A stretch of 17,472 nucleotides of DNA, taken from the NCBI GenBank assembly GCA_904420235.1, contig CAJFUS010000091.1:1-17472 (forward strand), given 5' to 3'. Shown here one piece after another: positions 7,168 through 15,447 of the stretch. Position 1 is the stretch's first letter; each line of letters opens with the position of its first letter. The notes under the pieces are model-generated. The model had not been told where the DNA came from. It saw only the letters and a list, made by a program, of their open reading frames with translations, and did not search any database. The position numbers were made by a program, and so were the translations under genes. The DNA is from Candidatus Neoanaerotignum tabaqchaliae. GTDB taxonomy: Bacteria > Bacillota > Clostridia > Lachnospirales > Anaerotignaceae.

Positions 7168-8814
7168 TTATTTAAAGTTTATCTGTATATTGGTGTGAAT
7201 ATCAGTTGTTACAATTTGCTGTTGTTTCGATAAATTCCTTTTAAATACTCTGTTAAGGTATAAAAGTCCGTCTGATAAATCGCCTGTAAGGTCATTTTCT
7301 TTATATCTCCATTTCCAGTTTCCGCTTGATATGCCAGGAGTGTTCATTCTTCCTTCGGGGCCAAGCCTAAGAACGTCTTGTAAAGGAAAAACGGCTGTGT
7401 TCGCGCAGGAGGAAAAAGCGAGCCTTATCATATCCCAAGACGGGTCGCTGCCGCTTGTGTTCATGTATCGCCTTAAAGCGTCGCGGGAAAATTCCGGAGC
7501 CGAATTATACCAGCCCTTTGATGTGTCATTGTCGTGGGTTCCGGTATAAACAATACAATTTTTAATATGATTATGGGGAAGATAGGCGTTGTTTTCGCTG
7601 TCGTCAAAGGCAAATTGAAGAACTCGCATACCGGGAAGGCCTATAGAATCTCGAAGGTTCTCCACTTCTTTTGTTATAATTCCCAAATCCTCCGCTATAA
7701 ATGGCAGTGAGCCAACAGATTTTTTTATTATGTCAAAAAATTCTTTTCCGGGGCCTTTTCTCCATTCGCCTTTTGTGGCGTCCTTGCTGCCAAAAGGAAT
7801 TGCATAATAGGCCTCAAATCCTCTGAAATGGTCTATACGCATTATATCGCATGTTTTAAGACAGTTTTTAATTCGGCCTGTCCACCATTTAAGACCTGTT
7901 TTAATGTGGTTATCCCACTTATAAAGAGGATTTCCCCAAAGCTGGCCTTTGGCGCTGAAATAATCCGGAGGAACGCCGGCTACTTCCGTTGGAAAGCCGT
8001 TGGGATTAAGATAAAAAAGTTCTTGGTTTTCCCAAACATCGGCGCTGTCCCAAGCCACAAATATTGGTATGTCTCCTATTATTTTTATATCCATTTCGTT
8101 GGCGGTGAGCTTAAGCTTTTCCCACTCGGAGAAAAACTCAAACTGCAAAAAATTATAAAACTCAATTTCGTTTTGCAGCTTTTTTGAATAGAAATTAATT
8201 GTTTCAGGAATGCGCTTTATAAGTCCGCTTTCCCAAGAGGCCCAAACTCCGCCGTAATAGTAATCAAGCTGTGTTTCAGGCGAAAGGAAGTCTTTTGTGT
8301 CGTTTATAAACTTTTTAAGACCGCCGGACTCGTACTCATTTTTTCTTGCGTTTATATAATAGTCTTTAATGGCCATAAACAGACTATGTCCTTTAAGCCA
8401 AAAAGCGTTTTCCGATTTAAATTTAATAAATTCTCTATCTGAGCACATACTTTTTGAGAAAGCTATAAAAGCCTTTTTAAAAAGAGAGTTTTTATATTTT
8501 ATTACATTGCCAAAATCAACATAGTCATCGGGAAAAGAGGGTATATTATATATGTCGGATTTACTAAGCAGTCCTTTTTCAAAAAGTATCTGTGGGCTTA
8601 TTAAATAAAAATTTCCGGCAAAAGCCGAGAAACTTTGATATGGGGAGTCTTTAAAGCCGGTGCTTCCAAGAGGAAGGGTTTGCCATATTTTTTGGCCTGA
8701 TTTTGAAAGAAAATCCAAAAAATCATAGGCTCCCTTTCCCATATCACCTATGCCAAAGGGCGACGGAAATGACGTTGGATGAGCCAAAATACCGCTTTTT
8801 CTTATATTTTCCAT
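7168..8814 (-). CDS. malQ: 4-alpha-glucanotransferase (amylomaltase, GH77)
   Basis: MalQ transfers alpha-1,4-glucan segments between maltodextrins in the cytoplasm, for use of maltose, starch or glycogen. The 548-residue protein shows the GH77 signatures in order: N-terminal HPTSFPSPFGIGDMG, the IIGDIPIFVAWDSADVW strand, nucleophile Asp328 in MRIDHFRG, acid/base Glu375 in FIAEDLG, and transition-state Asp428 in YTGTHDNDT. All three catalytic acids are present. It is slightly longer than many bacterial amylomaltases (about 500-520), with a C-terminal tail (about the last 20 residues) past the usual end. The start is firm: GGAGG (8821-8825) is 6 bases from the ATG. No other glycogen or maltose genes are in the window, so it appears to be a single-gene unit with its own promoter and terminator. 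Confidence 0.95.
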   Translation of the reverse strand: MENIRKSGILAHPTSFPSPFGIGDMGKGAYDFLDFLSKSGQKIWQTLPLGSTGFKDSPYQSFSAFAGNFYLISPQILFEKGLLSKSDIYNIPSFPDDYVDFGNVIKYKNSLFKKAFIAFSKSMCSDREFIKFKSENAFWLKGHSLFMAIKDYYINARKNEYESGGLKKFINDTKDFLSPETQLDYYYGGVWASWESGLIKRIPETINFYSKKLQNEIEFYNFLQFEFFSEWEKLKLTANEMDIKIIGDIPIFVAWDSADVWENQELFYLNPNGFPTEVAGVPPDYFSAKGQLWGNPLYKWDNHIKTGLKWWTGRIKNCLKTCDIMRIDHFRGFEAYYAIPFGSKDATKGEWRKGPGKEFFDIIKKSVGSLPFIAEDLGIITKEVENLRDSIGLPGMRVLQFAFDDSENNAYLPHNHIKNCIVYTGTHDNDTSKGWYNSAPEFSRDALRRYMNTSGSDPSWDMIRLAFSSCANTAVFPLQDVLRLGPEGRMNTPGISSGNWKWRYKENDLTGDLSDGLLYLNRVFKRNLSKQQQIVTTDIHTNIQINFK

Positions 8815-8880
8815 AATTTTCCTCCAAGGCTTGCAGTTTATTCAAATTAATCCATATTAATTACAGTATCTTACCGATAT

Positions 8881-8909
8881 ATTTTACAAAAAATATTAAG
8901 GCAATACAA
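8881..8909 (-). promoter_or_regulatory. Probable malQ promoter
   Basis: On the minus strand TTGTAT (8904-8909), a 17-base spacer and TAAAAT (8881-8886) would start transcription near 8874, about 60 bases before the ATG. It occupies the same DNA as the lipoprotein promoter on the other strand. Confidence 0.4.
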
Positions 8910-8910
8910 T
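8883..8910 (+). promoter_or_regulatory. Probable promoter of the small lipoprotein gene
   Basis: TTTACA (8883-8888), a 16-base spacer and TACAAT (8905-8910) are both 5/6 matches to the sigma-A consensus. The expected start near 8917 leaves a short leader with the GGGAGG site at 8923-8928. Confidence 0.55.
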
Positions 8911-8939
8911 GATTTGTTTTTTGGGAGGTATGGATTTTT

Positions 8940-9242
8940 ATGAAGAAGGCTTTTGTATTAATATCGGCTGCCGCTTTATGTGCGGCTTTGGCCGGATGTT
9001 CATCGGACAGCGCACAAAACAATCTTTCTAAGGCCATAGACGATGTTGAGCGCGACTGGGACGCAGGGGTTGATTATATGGAAAGAAGTATGGATAACAT
9101 GGATAATACCGACAGAAACAATAGCGGATATGGAGTTACAAGCCGAGATAATTTAAGCACAAGCGGTTTTTACTATGGCGACGGAAGCGGGTATATGGGT
9201 TATTATGACAACGGTTATTATAATACCGAAGCGCAAAGATGA
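8940..9242 (+). CDS. Small predicted lipoprotein of unknown function
   Basis: A 100-residue protein with a clear lipoprotein signal peptide: Lys-Lys at positions 2-3, a hydrophobic stretch, and the lipobox LAGC with the acylated Cys at position 20. It should be exported and anchored in the outer face of the membrane by lipid. The mature 81 residues are acidic in the first half, with Asp/Met/Asn-rich spacing (about 33-56), and Gly/Tyr-rich in the second half (about 60-96, many GY and YY pairs); this looks like low-complexity, possibly unfolded sequence. I do not recognise a domain. GGGAGG (8923-8928) is 11 bases from the ATG, slightly long. It lies between divergent malQ and downstream secA; the place before secA is often held by a ribosome hibernation factor gene in Firmicutes, which is absent here. 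Confidence 0.75.
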   Translation: MKKAFVLISAAALCAALAGCSSDSAQNNLSKAIDDVERDWDAGVDYMERSMDNMDNTDRNNSGYGVTSRDNLSTSGFYYGDGSGYMGYYDNGYYNTEAQR

Positions 9243-9265
9243 TTTTATTTTTAATAAACTGAATT

Positions 9266-9289
9266 TTTCCGGCGGGTTTCCGTCGGAAA
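9266..9289 (+). terminator. Hairpin after the lipoprotein gene, possible terminator
   Basis: A 10-bp GC-rich stem (9266-9275 with 9280-9289, one G-T pair) with a 4-base loop lies 24 bases after the stop. It lacks a T-run, so termination is uncertain. Confidence 0.4.
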
Positions 9290-9405
9290 GTACATAAGAA
9301 AGGCCGTAATTGGCAAAATAAAAGTTAAATAAATGTTTTTTTAATTAAGTTTGGCAATTTTTATTGCGGCTGTGGTCTTTATCTGATAAACTATAGAAAT
9401 AATGG

Positions 9406-9433
9406 TTTACTGTGTTTAAAATCTGATGATAAT
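9406..9433 (+). promoter_or_regulatory. Probable secA operon promoter
   Basis: TTTACT (9406-9411), a 16-base spacer and GATAAT (9428-9433) would start transcription near 9440, about 22 bases before the secA ATG and upstream of its ribosome binding site. A perfect TATAAT at 9439-9444 is too close to the gene to be used with a normal leader. Confidence 0.4.
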
Positions 9434-9461
9434 TCACATATAATTTTTTGAGGTGACTTAG

Positions 9462-12062
9462 ATGAGTTTTTTGGAAAAGATATTTGGCAATTACAGCGAG
9501 AAAGAGATTAAAAAGATAATTCCCATAGTTGATAAAATAGAATCTTATAAAGAAACTATGGAAGCTCTTTCTGATGATGAGCTGAAAGCCAAAACAGCCG
9601 AGTATAAAGAAAGATATAAAAACGGCGAAACCCTTGACGACCTTCTTCCAGAGGCCTTTGCCACAGTTAGGGAAGCCGCTTTCAGAACACTTGGATACAG
9701 ACATTTCAGGGTTCAGCTTATAGGCGGAATTGTTCTTCATCAGGGAAGAATAGCAGAGATGAAAACTGGAGAAGGAAAAACCCTTGTGGCCACTCTTCCA
9801 GCCTATCTTAATGCCCTTACGGGTGAAGGAGTACACGTTGTTACTGTAAATGACTATCTGGCAAAGCGTGACTCCGACTGGATGGGACAGGTTCACAGGT
9901 TCCTTGGTCTTTCAGTTGGCTGTATATTAAACAGCATGAATGCCCTTGAGAGAAGAATGAATTATGACTGCGACATAACATACAGCACAAATAATGAGCT
10001 GGGATTTGACTATCTTAGGGATAACATGGTTACTAAAAAAGAGCAGATGGTTCAGCAAAGAGGCCTTATGTACGCTATAATCGACGAGGTTGACTCTGTT
10101 CTTATAGACGAGGCCAGAACGCCTCTTATTATTTCTGGAAGTGGAAATAACTCAACAGTGCTGTATGAGGTTGCCGACAGATTTGTTAAAACCCTTACCA
10201 AAGGCCGCATAGTAAACGAGGAAGACGCCTTAAATCCTATGATTAAAGAGGATATAATAGAGGAAGGCGACTTTGTTGTTGACGAGAAAATGAAATCGGT
10301 TACACTTACGCAGCAGGGCGTTGAGAAAGCCGAGAAATTCTTTAAGCTTGAAAACCTTACGGACCCAGAGAACATGGAAATACTTCACCATATAAACAAT
10401 GCCCTTAAGGCTAACTACAACATGGCTTTAGACAAAGACTATGTTGTTAAAGACAATGAAGTTCTTATTGTAGACGAGTTTACGGGACGTATAATGCCGG
10501 GCAGAAGATATTCCGATGGACTTCATCAGGCTATTGAGGCTAAAGAAGGGGTTAAGGTAAACAAAGAGAGCAAAACCCTTGCCACAATTACGTTCCAGAA
10601 TTTCTTTAATAAATATAAAAAGAAATCCGGTATGACAGGTACCGCTCAAACAGAAGAGGGCGAGTTTAGAAACATCTATAACATGGACGTTGTTGTTATA
10701 CCAACAAACCTTCCTGTTATAAGAAAAGACCTTACGGATATTGTGTATAAAACCGAAAGGGCTAAGTTTAAGGCTGTTGCTGACGAAATAGAAAGAGCCC
10801 ACGAGAAGGGCCAGCCAGTTCTTGTTGGTACTGTTACAATAGAGAAATCGGAGCAGTTAAGCAAGATACTTAAAAAGCGCGGAATACCACATCAGGTGCT
10901 TAATGCCAAGTATCACGAAAAAGAGGCTGAGATTGTTGCTTTGGCTGGACAAAAAGGCGCCGTTACAATAGCCACGAACATGGCCGGACGTGGTACAGAT
11001 ATTAAGCTTGGAGAAGGCGTTAAAGAACTTGGCGGACTTAAGATAATTGGAACAGAGAGACATGAGTCAAGGCGTATTGATAACCAGCTTAGAGGACGTT
11101 CGGGAAGGCAAGGAGACCCTGGAGAATCAAGATTTTATATATCTCTTGAGGACGACCTTATGAGGCTTTTCGGCGGCGAAAAAACAATGAAAATTATTGA
11201 TACCCTTGGACTTGACGAGGACGAGCCTATTGAGGCTAAAATGCTTGGAAAGGCCATAGAAAACGCCCAAAAGAAAGTTGAGGGCAATAACTTTGCCACT
11301 CGTAAACATCTTCTTGAGTATGACCAAGTTATGAACGAGCAGCGTGAGATTATATATGGAGAAAGAAGAAGAGTTCTATTCGGCGAAAATCTCCGCGACA
11401 GCATAGTTGGAATGATGAAAGACGTTATAAACGTAGCTGTTGAAAAACATCTTTCAGGTTCGGAATATGCCGAGGATTGGGATATGGCCGCTCTTAACGA
11501 GTTTTTAATGCGTATATTCCCTATGAAGCCTATAACCATATCTGAGGAAGAACAAAAAACAATTACCAAAGAGAAGCTTGCCGAAAGAATATTTGAGGAC
11601 GCCAAGGCTCTTTATGACGCAAAAGAGGCTGAAATAAACGCTACAGCCGAGGAAGGCGAAACTGAAGAGCGTATGCGCGGCCTTGAAAGATATATAATGC
11701 TTAAGGTTATAGACCAAAAATGGATGGACCATATAGACGATATGGACCAGATGAGGCAGGGAATAGGCCTTCATGCCTATGCTCAAAGAGACCCGCTTAT
11801 TGAATATAAATATGTAAGCTACGACATGTTTAATGAGCTTAGTTTTAATATACAGCTTGAAACCGTAAGGGCTCTTATGCACGTTAAGGTTGTTAAAAAC
11901 CCAATAGAGATTAAACCTGTTCAGCCAAGACAGATGTTTACAAATAAAGATGATTCCGTTGCAAAGGAACCTGTTAAAAATGAAAATAAAATTGGAAGAA
12001 ACGACCCGTGCCCATGCGGAAGCGGAAAAAAATATAAAAACTGCTGTGGAAAAGATAAATAA
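9462..12062 (+). CDS. secA: Preprotein translocase ATPase SecA
   Basis: SecA is the motor that pushes unfolded secretory proteins through SecYEG using ATP. The 866-residue length is normal. Motifs in order: Walker A MKTGEGKT (residues 100-107), the DEAD-type Walker B (IIDEVDSVLIDEARTPLIISG), the preprotein cross-linking region (about 225-375), FTGRIMPGRRYSDGLHQA, TITFQNFF, helicase motifs in NBD2 (TNMAGRGTDI, RIDNQLRGRSGRQGDPG), and the C-terminal zinc-binding tail IGRNDPCPCGSGKKYKNCCG with all four metal ligands. The zinc tail is the SecB or ribosome/phospholipid-binding element in characterised SecAs. GAGGTGA (9450-9456) lies 5 bases from the ATG. It is the first gene of a run with prfB, an order common in Firmicutes. 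Nothing is missing. Confidence 0.98.
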   Translation: MSFLEKIFGNYSEKEIKKIIPIVDKIESYKETMEALSDDELKAKTAEYKERYKNGETLDDLLPEAFATVREAAFRTLGYRHFRVQLIGGIVLHQGRIAEMKTGEGKTLVATLPAYLNALTGEGVHVVTVNDYLAKRDSDWMGQVHRFLGLSVGCILNSMNALERRMNYDCDITYSTNNELGFDYLRDNMVTKKEQMVQQRGLMYAIIDEVDSVLIDEARTPLIISGSGNNSTVLYEVADRFVKTLTKGRIVNEEDALNPMIKEDIIEEGDFVVDEKMKSVTLTQQGVEKAEKFFKLENLTDPENMEILHHINNALKANYNMALDKDYVVKDNEVLIVDEFTGRIMPGRRYSDGLHQAIEAKEGVKVNKESKTLATITFQNFFNKYKKKSGMTGTAQTEEGEFRNIYNMDVVVIPTNLPVIRKDLTDIVYKTERAKFKAVADEIERAHEKGQPVLVGTVTIEKSEQLSKILKKRGIPHQVLNAKYHEKEAEIVALAGQKGAVTIATNMAGRGTDIKLGEGVKELGGLKIIGTERHESRRIDNQLRGRSGRQGDPGESRFYISLEDDLMRLFGGEKTMKIIDTLGLDEDEPIEAKMLGKAIENAQKKVEGNNFATRKHLLEYDQVMNEQREIIYGERRRVLFGENLRDSIVGMMKDVINVAVEKHLSGSEYAEDWDMAALNEFLMRIFPMKPITISEEEQKTITKEKLAERIFEDAKALYDAKEAEINATAEEGETEERMRGLERYIMLKVIDQKWMDHIDDMDQMRQGIGLHAYAQRDPLIEYKYVSYDMFNELSFNIQLETVRALMHVKVVKNPIEIKPVQPRQMFTNKDDSVAKEPVKNENKIGRNDPCPCGSGKKYKNCCGKDK

Positions 12063-12073
12063 TTTTTAGCTGG

Positions 12074-12108
12074 AATGTCCTGCCATAGTTGGAATATGGC
12101 GGGATATT
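12074..12108 (+). other. Hairpin between secA and prfB
   Basis: A stem of 14 pairs including two G-T pairs (12074-12087 with 12095-12108) and a 7-base loop lies just after secA. No T-run follows directly, so it is more likely a partial terminator, a processing site or an mRNA-stability element than a full stop between the two genes. Confidence 0.5.
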
Positions 12109-12182
12109 GCCGTATAAAGGTTTTGTTTTGCCACAATGGCATTAAAAATAGAAATTTATAAAATTAAAAGGAGTTGATTTTG

Positions 12183-13287
12183 ATGTTTGAGCTTGACCAG
12201 ATTGGCAACGAACTGTCAGCATACAACGAAAAATTAGAGGAAATGGGGAATTTACTTTGACATCGCTGGAGCGAAGGAAAAAGTAAAGGAACTTGAGGAA
12301 ATAGCCGCTGACCCGGATTTTTGGAATGACATGGAAAAAAGCAAGAAAATACTTAAGCAAACAGCGGCCCTTAAAGCGAAAATAGAGAGCTATGAAAGTC
12401 TTCATTCAAAATATGAGGATATTTACACAATTATTGAAATGGGCAGTGAGGAAGAGGACGAGGAGCTTTTATCCGAGGCAAAAGAGCTTAAGGAAGAGTT
12501 TATAGAGGGCTATGATAAGCTTAAAATAAGCACTCTTCTTGACGGCGAGTATGACAAAGAAAACGCCATGGTAACTTTACATGCTGGAGAAGGCGGAACA
12601 GAGGCCTGCGACTGGGTAAGCATGCTGTTCAGAATGTATACCAGATGGGCTGAGAAAAAGGGCTTTGATGTTGAAACCCTTGATTATCTTGAGGGCGATG
12701 AGGCCGGAATAAAGTCCGTAACATTTCAGGTTACAGGCGAAAATGCCTATGGATATTTAAAAAGCGAAAAGGGCGTTCACAGACTTGTTAGGGTATCGCC
12801 TTTTGACTCAGCCGGAAGAAGGCACACGTCATTTGCTTCCTGCGATGTTATGCCGGAGATAGACGATGATGTTACAATAGAAATTAAGCCGGACGACATA
12901 AGGGTAGACACATATCGTTCAAGTGGCGCCGGAGGACAGCACATAAACAAAACGTCATCGGCTATACGTATAACTCACTTCCCAACTGGAATTGTAGTTC
13001 AATGCCAAAATGAGAGAAGCCAGCACAGCAATAAAGACACTGCCATGAAAATGCTGAGAGCAAAACTTCTTGAGCTTAAAATAGAGGAGCAAATGAAAAA
13101 GCTGGCTGAAATAAGAGGCGTTCAGCAGGAAATAGGTTGGGGCAGCCAGATAAGAAGTTATGTTTTTATGCCATATACTCTTGTTAAGGATAACCGTACT
13201 GGAGAAGAAACTGGAAACGTGCAGTCAGTTATGGACGGAAACATAGATAACTTTATAAACGCTTACTTAAGTTGGATACACAATTAA
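12183..13287 (+). CDS. prfB: Peptide chain release factor 2, with programmed +1 frameshift
   Basis: RF2 recognises UGA and UAA stop codons and triggers peptide release. Translation starts at ATG 12183 (AAAGGAG at 12167-12173, 9 bases away) and reads 25 codons to CTT TGA at 12255-12260. The ribosome must slip +1 on CTT and read GAC (12259-12261) to enter the long frame, the well-known RF2 autoregulation: low RF2 slows reading of TGA and favours the shift. The joined product is 367 residues. The stop-recognition tripeptide SPF falls at 205-207 and GGQ at 250-252, the same numbers as in E. coli RF2; residue 246 is Ser. An annotation from a single frame would wrongly start at 12331 or inside the gene. 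It follows secA by 120 bases and precedes the pseudouridine synthase gene by 16. Confidence 0.96.
12237..12261 (+). promoter_or_regulatory. prfB +1 frameshift signal
   Basis: The slip site CTTTGAC (12255-12261) is canonical. The upstream G-rich stimulator is GAGGAAATGGGG (12237-12248), with 6 bases between the last G and CTT, whereas E. coli has AGGGGG with 3 bases. The internal Shine-Dalgarno element is therefore weaker and farther away than in the standard model. Confidence 0.85.
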
Positions 13288-13303
13288 TTGAGGCTGTTTT
13301 ATA

Positions 13304-14278
13304 ATGAAAGAACTGAACATAGAAAAAAGTGATGCCGGCCAAAGACTTGATAAATTTCTTTTAAGATATTTTAATAAAGCTCCCAAGTCATTTATATATA
13401 AAATGCTCAGAAAAAAGCGTATTAAACTTAACGGAGCCAAAGCAGAGGGAAATGAGGTTATATCATCAGGCGATAAAATAGAAATGTATCTTTCAGAGGA
13501 AACAATGGCCTCTTTTATGGAGGAAAAAAAGATTAATAAAGCTGAAAGGCATTTTGGCGTTATTTATGAGGACGAGAACATTCTTATAGTAACGAAACCA
13601 GCAGGACTTTTGTCACATTCCCAAAGCTCGGAGGACAAAGATACACTTATCGACCAAGTATTGTATTATCTTTATGAAAAAGGCGAATACACGCCTGACA
13701 AAGAAAACACATTTACACCGGCTTTGTGCAACAGGCTTGATAGAAATACCGGAGGAATAGTTATAGCCGGAAAAAACCTACAGGCCATTAAAGCTGTAAA
13801 CAGCGCCATAGCTTATAAGAAAATTGAGAAGTTTTATATTACAATGGTAAGCGGCGAAATAAGAGATTCTAAAGAGTTTTTTGGCTATCACATTAAAGAT
13901 GAAAAGACAAACCAAGTTAAGGTTTTGAAAAAAGAGGTTCCCGGAGCCAGTAAGATATTCACAAAAATAAGCCCTGTTTATGTTAAAAATGGCTTTACAT
14001 TGCTTCAGGTGGAGCTTATAACAGGAAAATCGCATCAAATAAGAGCTCATCTAAGGTCCATGGGCTATCCGGTAGTTGGAGACAGAAAATATGGTGACGA
14101 AAGAGTAAATAAAAAAATACGTGAAAAATATGGGCTTAACAATCAGTTTTTATATGCGTATAAAATTGCTTTCAAAGAAAAAGATGGTTTCCTTTCATAC
14201 CTTTTTGGAAAAGAATTTCAATGTGAGCTTCCTAAACAGCTGGATAACATAAAAAAAGCGTATTTTGATGCCTTATAG
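13304..14278 (+). CDS. RluA-family 23S rRNA pseudouridine synthase with S4 domain
   Basis: Enzymes of this family convert specific uridines of rRNA (sometimes tRNA) to pseudouridine. The 324-residue protein has an N-terminal S4 RNA-binding domain (about residues 12-70, with FIYKMLRKKRIKLNG), then the RluA catalytic domain. The catalytic Asp is Asp146 in CNRLDRNTGG, with the later family motifs FYITMVSG and SHQIRAHLRSMGYPVVGDRKYG. The S4 plus RluA layout is that of RluC/RluD; sequence alone does not settle which uridines are modified. A GAGG site (13290-13293) lies 10 bases before the ATG, and the gene starts 16 bases after the prfB stop, so both are likely on the secA transcript. Together with prfB it gives the operon a translation theme. 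Confidence 0.9.
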   Translation: MKELNIEKSDAGQRLDKFLLRYFNKAPKSFIYKMLRKKRIKLNGAKAEGNEVISSGDKIEMYLSEETMASFMEEKKINKAERHFGVIYEDENILIVTKPAGLLSHSQSSEDKDTLIDQVLYYLYEKGEYTPDKENTFTPALCNRLDRNTGGIVIAGKNLQAIKAVNSAIAYKKIEKFYITMVSGEIRDSKEFFGYHIKDEKTNQVKVLKKEVPGASKIFTKISPVYVKNGFTLLQVELITGKSHQIRAHLRSMGYPVVGDRKYGDERVNKKIREKYGLNNQFLYAYKIAFKEKDGFLSYLFGKEFQCELPKQLDNIKKAYFDAL

Positions 14279-14320
14279 GCTTATTAAAATTTTGTATTTA
14301 CAGAGAAAAGAGGGAATTTG

Positions 14321-15055
14321 ATGAAGGCTATAATACTTGTAGCCGGATACGCTACAAGACTATACCCGCTTACGCTTAACACGCCAAAGGCGCTTTTGCC
14401 GATAAACGGCAAGGCGATAGTGGACTATATAATAGACCAGATTGAAAAAATTGATGACATAGATGAGATATATGTTGTTACAAATCATAAGTTCTCTAAT
14501 AATTTTAATGTCTGGGCTAAAAATCATACTTGTTCAAAACCAATAAGTATTATTGATGACGGGACAACAACTGAGGAAACACGACGCGGTGCCATAGGCG
14601 ATATTCTTTTTACCATAAAAGAAAAAAACATTAATGATGATATTGTGGTAATAGCCGGAGATAATTATTTTACATATGACTTGGCTGATTATTACAAATA
14701 TTTTAGGGAAAAGGACAAAGACTGTGTATGTGTTAAGCCTTTTAACAACAAAGAGATGTTAAAACAGTTTGGCATAGCGCTTATTGACGACAAGGGCAAA
14801 ATTATTGACATTGAGGAAAAACCGGAAAATCCAAAATCAAACAATGTTGTGTATGCCACATATATGTATAAAAGAGAGACAGTGCCGCTTTTTAAAAAAT
14901 ATATAGACGAGGGAAATAAACCTGACGCACCTGGGCACTTTGTTGAATGGCTTTATAAAATAAAAGATGTGTATGCCTATAAGTTTAATGAGGAGTGTTA
15001 CGACATAGGAACTCCTGAAAGCTATAAAGAGGTATGCTCTATTTTTGAGAAGTAA
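14321..15055 (+). CDS. Sugar-phosphate nucleotidyltransferase family protein
   Basis: A 244-residue protein of the NTP-transferase fold (PF00483), which joins a sugar-1-phosphate or similar alcohol phosphate to a nucleotide. Seen are the N-terminal nucleotide loop AGYATRLYPLTLNTPKALLP, the metal-binding Asp in VVIAGDNYF, a sugar-site region IDIEEKPENPKSN, and the C-terminal YDIGTPESYKEV. In the usual GGxGTRL loop the last Gly is Ala here (GYATRL), a variant I believe is common in clostridial members. It lacks the C-terminal extension of GlmU or full RmlA, so the substrate cannot be named. The ATG at 14321 is preferred over the in-frame TTG just before it, because GAGGG (14310-14314) is 6 bases away. 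It is the last gene of the secA run, 42 bases after the previous stop, and is followed by a strong terminator. Confidence 0.85.
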   Translation: MKAIILVAGYATRLYPLTLNTPKALLPINGKAIVDYIIDQIEKIDDIDEIYVVTNHKFSNNFNVWAKNHTCSKPISIIDDGTTTEETRRGAIGDILFTIKEKNINDDIVVIAGDNYFTYDLADYYKYFREKDKDCVCVKPFNNKEMLKQFGIALIDDKGKIIDIEEKPENPKSNNVVYATYMYKRETVPLFKKYIDEGNKPDAPGHFVEWLYKIKDVYAYKFNEECYDIGTPESYKEVCSIFEK

Positions 15056-15064
15056 TTAAAAATT

Positions 15065-15098
15065 ATAGAAGCAGATTTAAAATCTGCTTCTATTTTTG
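15065..15098 (+). terminator. Intrinsic terminator ending the secA-to-nucleotidyltransferase run
   Basis: A perfect 12-bp stem (15065-15076 with 15082-15093) with a 5-base loop and five Ts (15093-15097) lies 9 bases after the stop. The A-rich 5' side gives it some activity on the other strand too. Confidence 0.9.
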
Positions 15099-15419
15099 CA
15101 TAAAAAATATAATGTTTTTGAAATCATTTCCATTAAACAAATAAAACAGTTGTTTATTACAACATCATTTATTATGTATGCAGTAAATCAGACTTTTACC
15201 ATATATGCAGATATAATCCAATAGTATTTATAGCATGTTTTAAAAGATTCTAAGAAGTTAGGAATTTATAAGCGTTTATCTGGCGTTTAATTTCAAGATA
15301 TTCAATTCTTGTTATAATTAAACTGCTGTTTTTTAATTAAAAATATTGCCTTCTAAAAGTTGGTTAATCCAAGTATTAATTACCAAAAAAAAGGAATTAA
15401 AGATGTTAGGGAATATAAA
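15099..15419. other. AT-rich stretch without a recognisable gene
   Basis: About 320 bases between two converging terminators. I see no open frame with a ribosome binding site and no tRNA-like fold. There are weak promoter-like boxes (for example TATAAT near 15211-15216 with no matching -35) and small imperfect inverted repeats. A small RNA cannot be excluded, but nothing supports one. Confidence 0.5.
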
Positions 15420-15447
15420 AATACCCGCATTTTGTTAAGCGGGTATT
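15420..15447 (-). terminator. Terminator of the rodA-mgsA-DUF1294 run, overlapping the last stop codon
   Basis: A 9-bp stem (15420-15428 with 15439-15447) with a 10-base loop. On the minus strand it is followed by TTTTATATT. Its first bases overlap the TAA of the DUF1294 gene (15446-15448). Confidence 0.8.

Noticed and set aside
8930..9031. ATG at 8930 opening a 33-codon frame just before the lipoprotein gene
   Set aside because: Only 1 base separates it from the GGGAGG site, which is too close, and the short product has no features. The 8940 start gives a perfect lipoprotein signal.
9439..9444. Perfect TATAAT before secA as the promoter
   Set aside because: Transcription would begin inside the ribosome binding site; the TTTACT/GATAAT pair upstream fits better.
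9345..9896. Minus-strand open frame across the secA start
   Set aside because: It overlaps the N-terminal coding part and the promoter region of secA and shows no family motif.
12331..13287. prfB starting at 12331 as a normal 318-residue gene
   Set aside because: It would lose the N-terminal part of RF2; the CTTTGAC shift site and upstream ATG with a good ribosome binding site give the correct 367-residue product.
14318..14320. TTG at 14318 as start of the nucleotidyltransferase
   Set aside because: The following ATG has better spacing from the GAGGG site and gives the usual family start MKAIIL.
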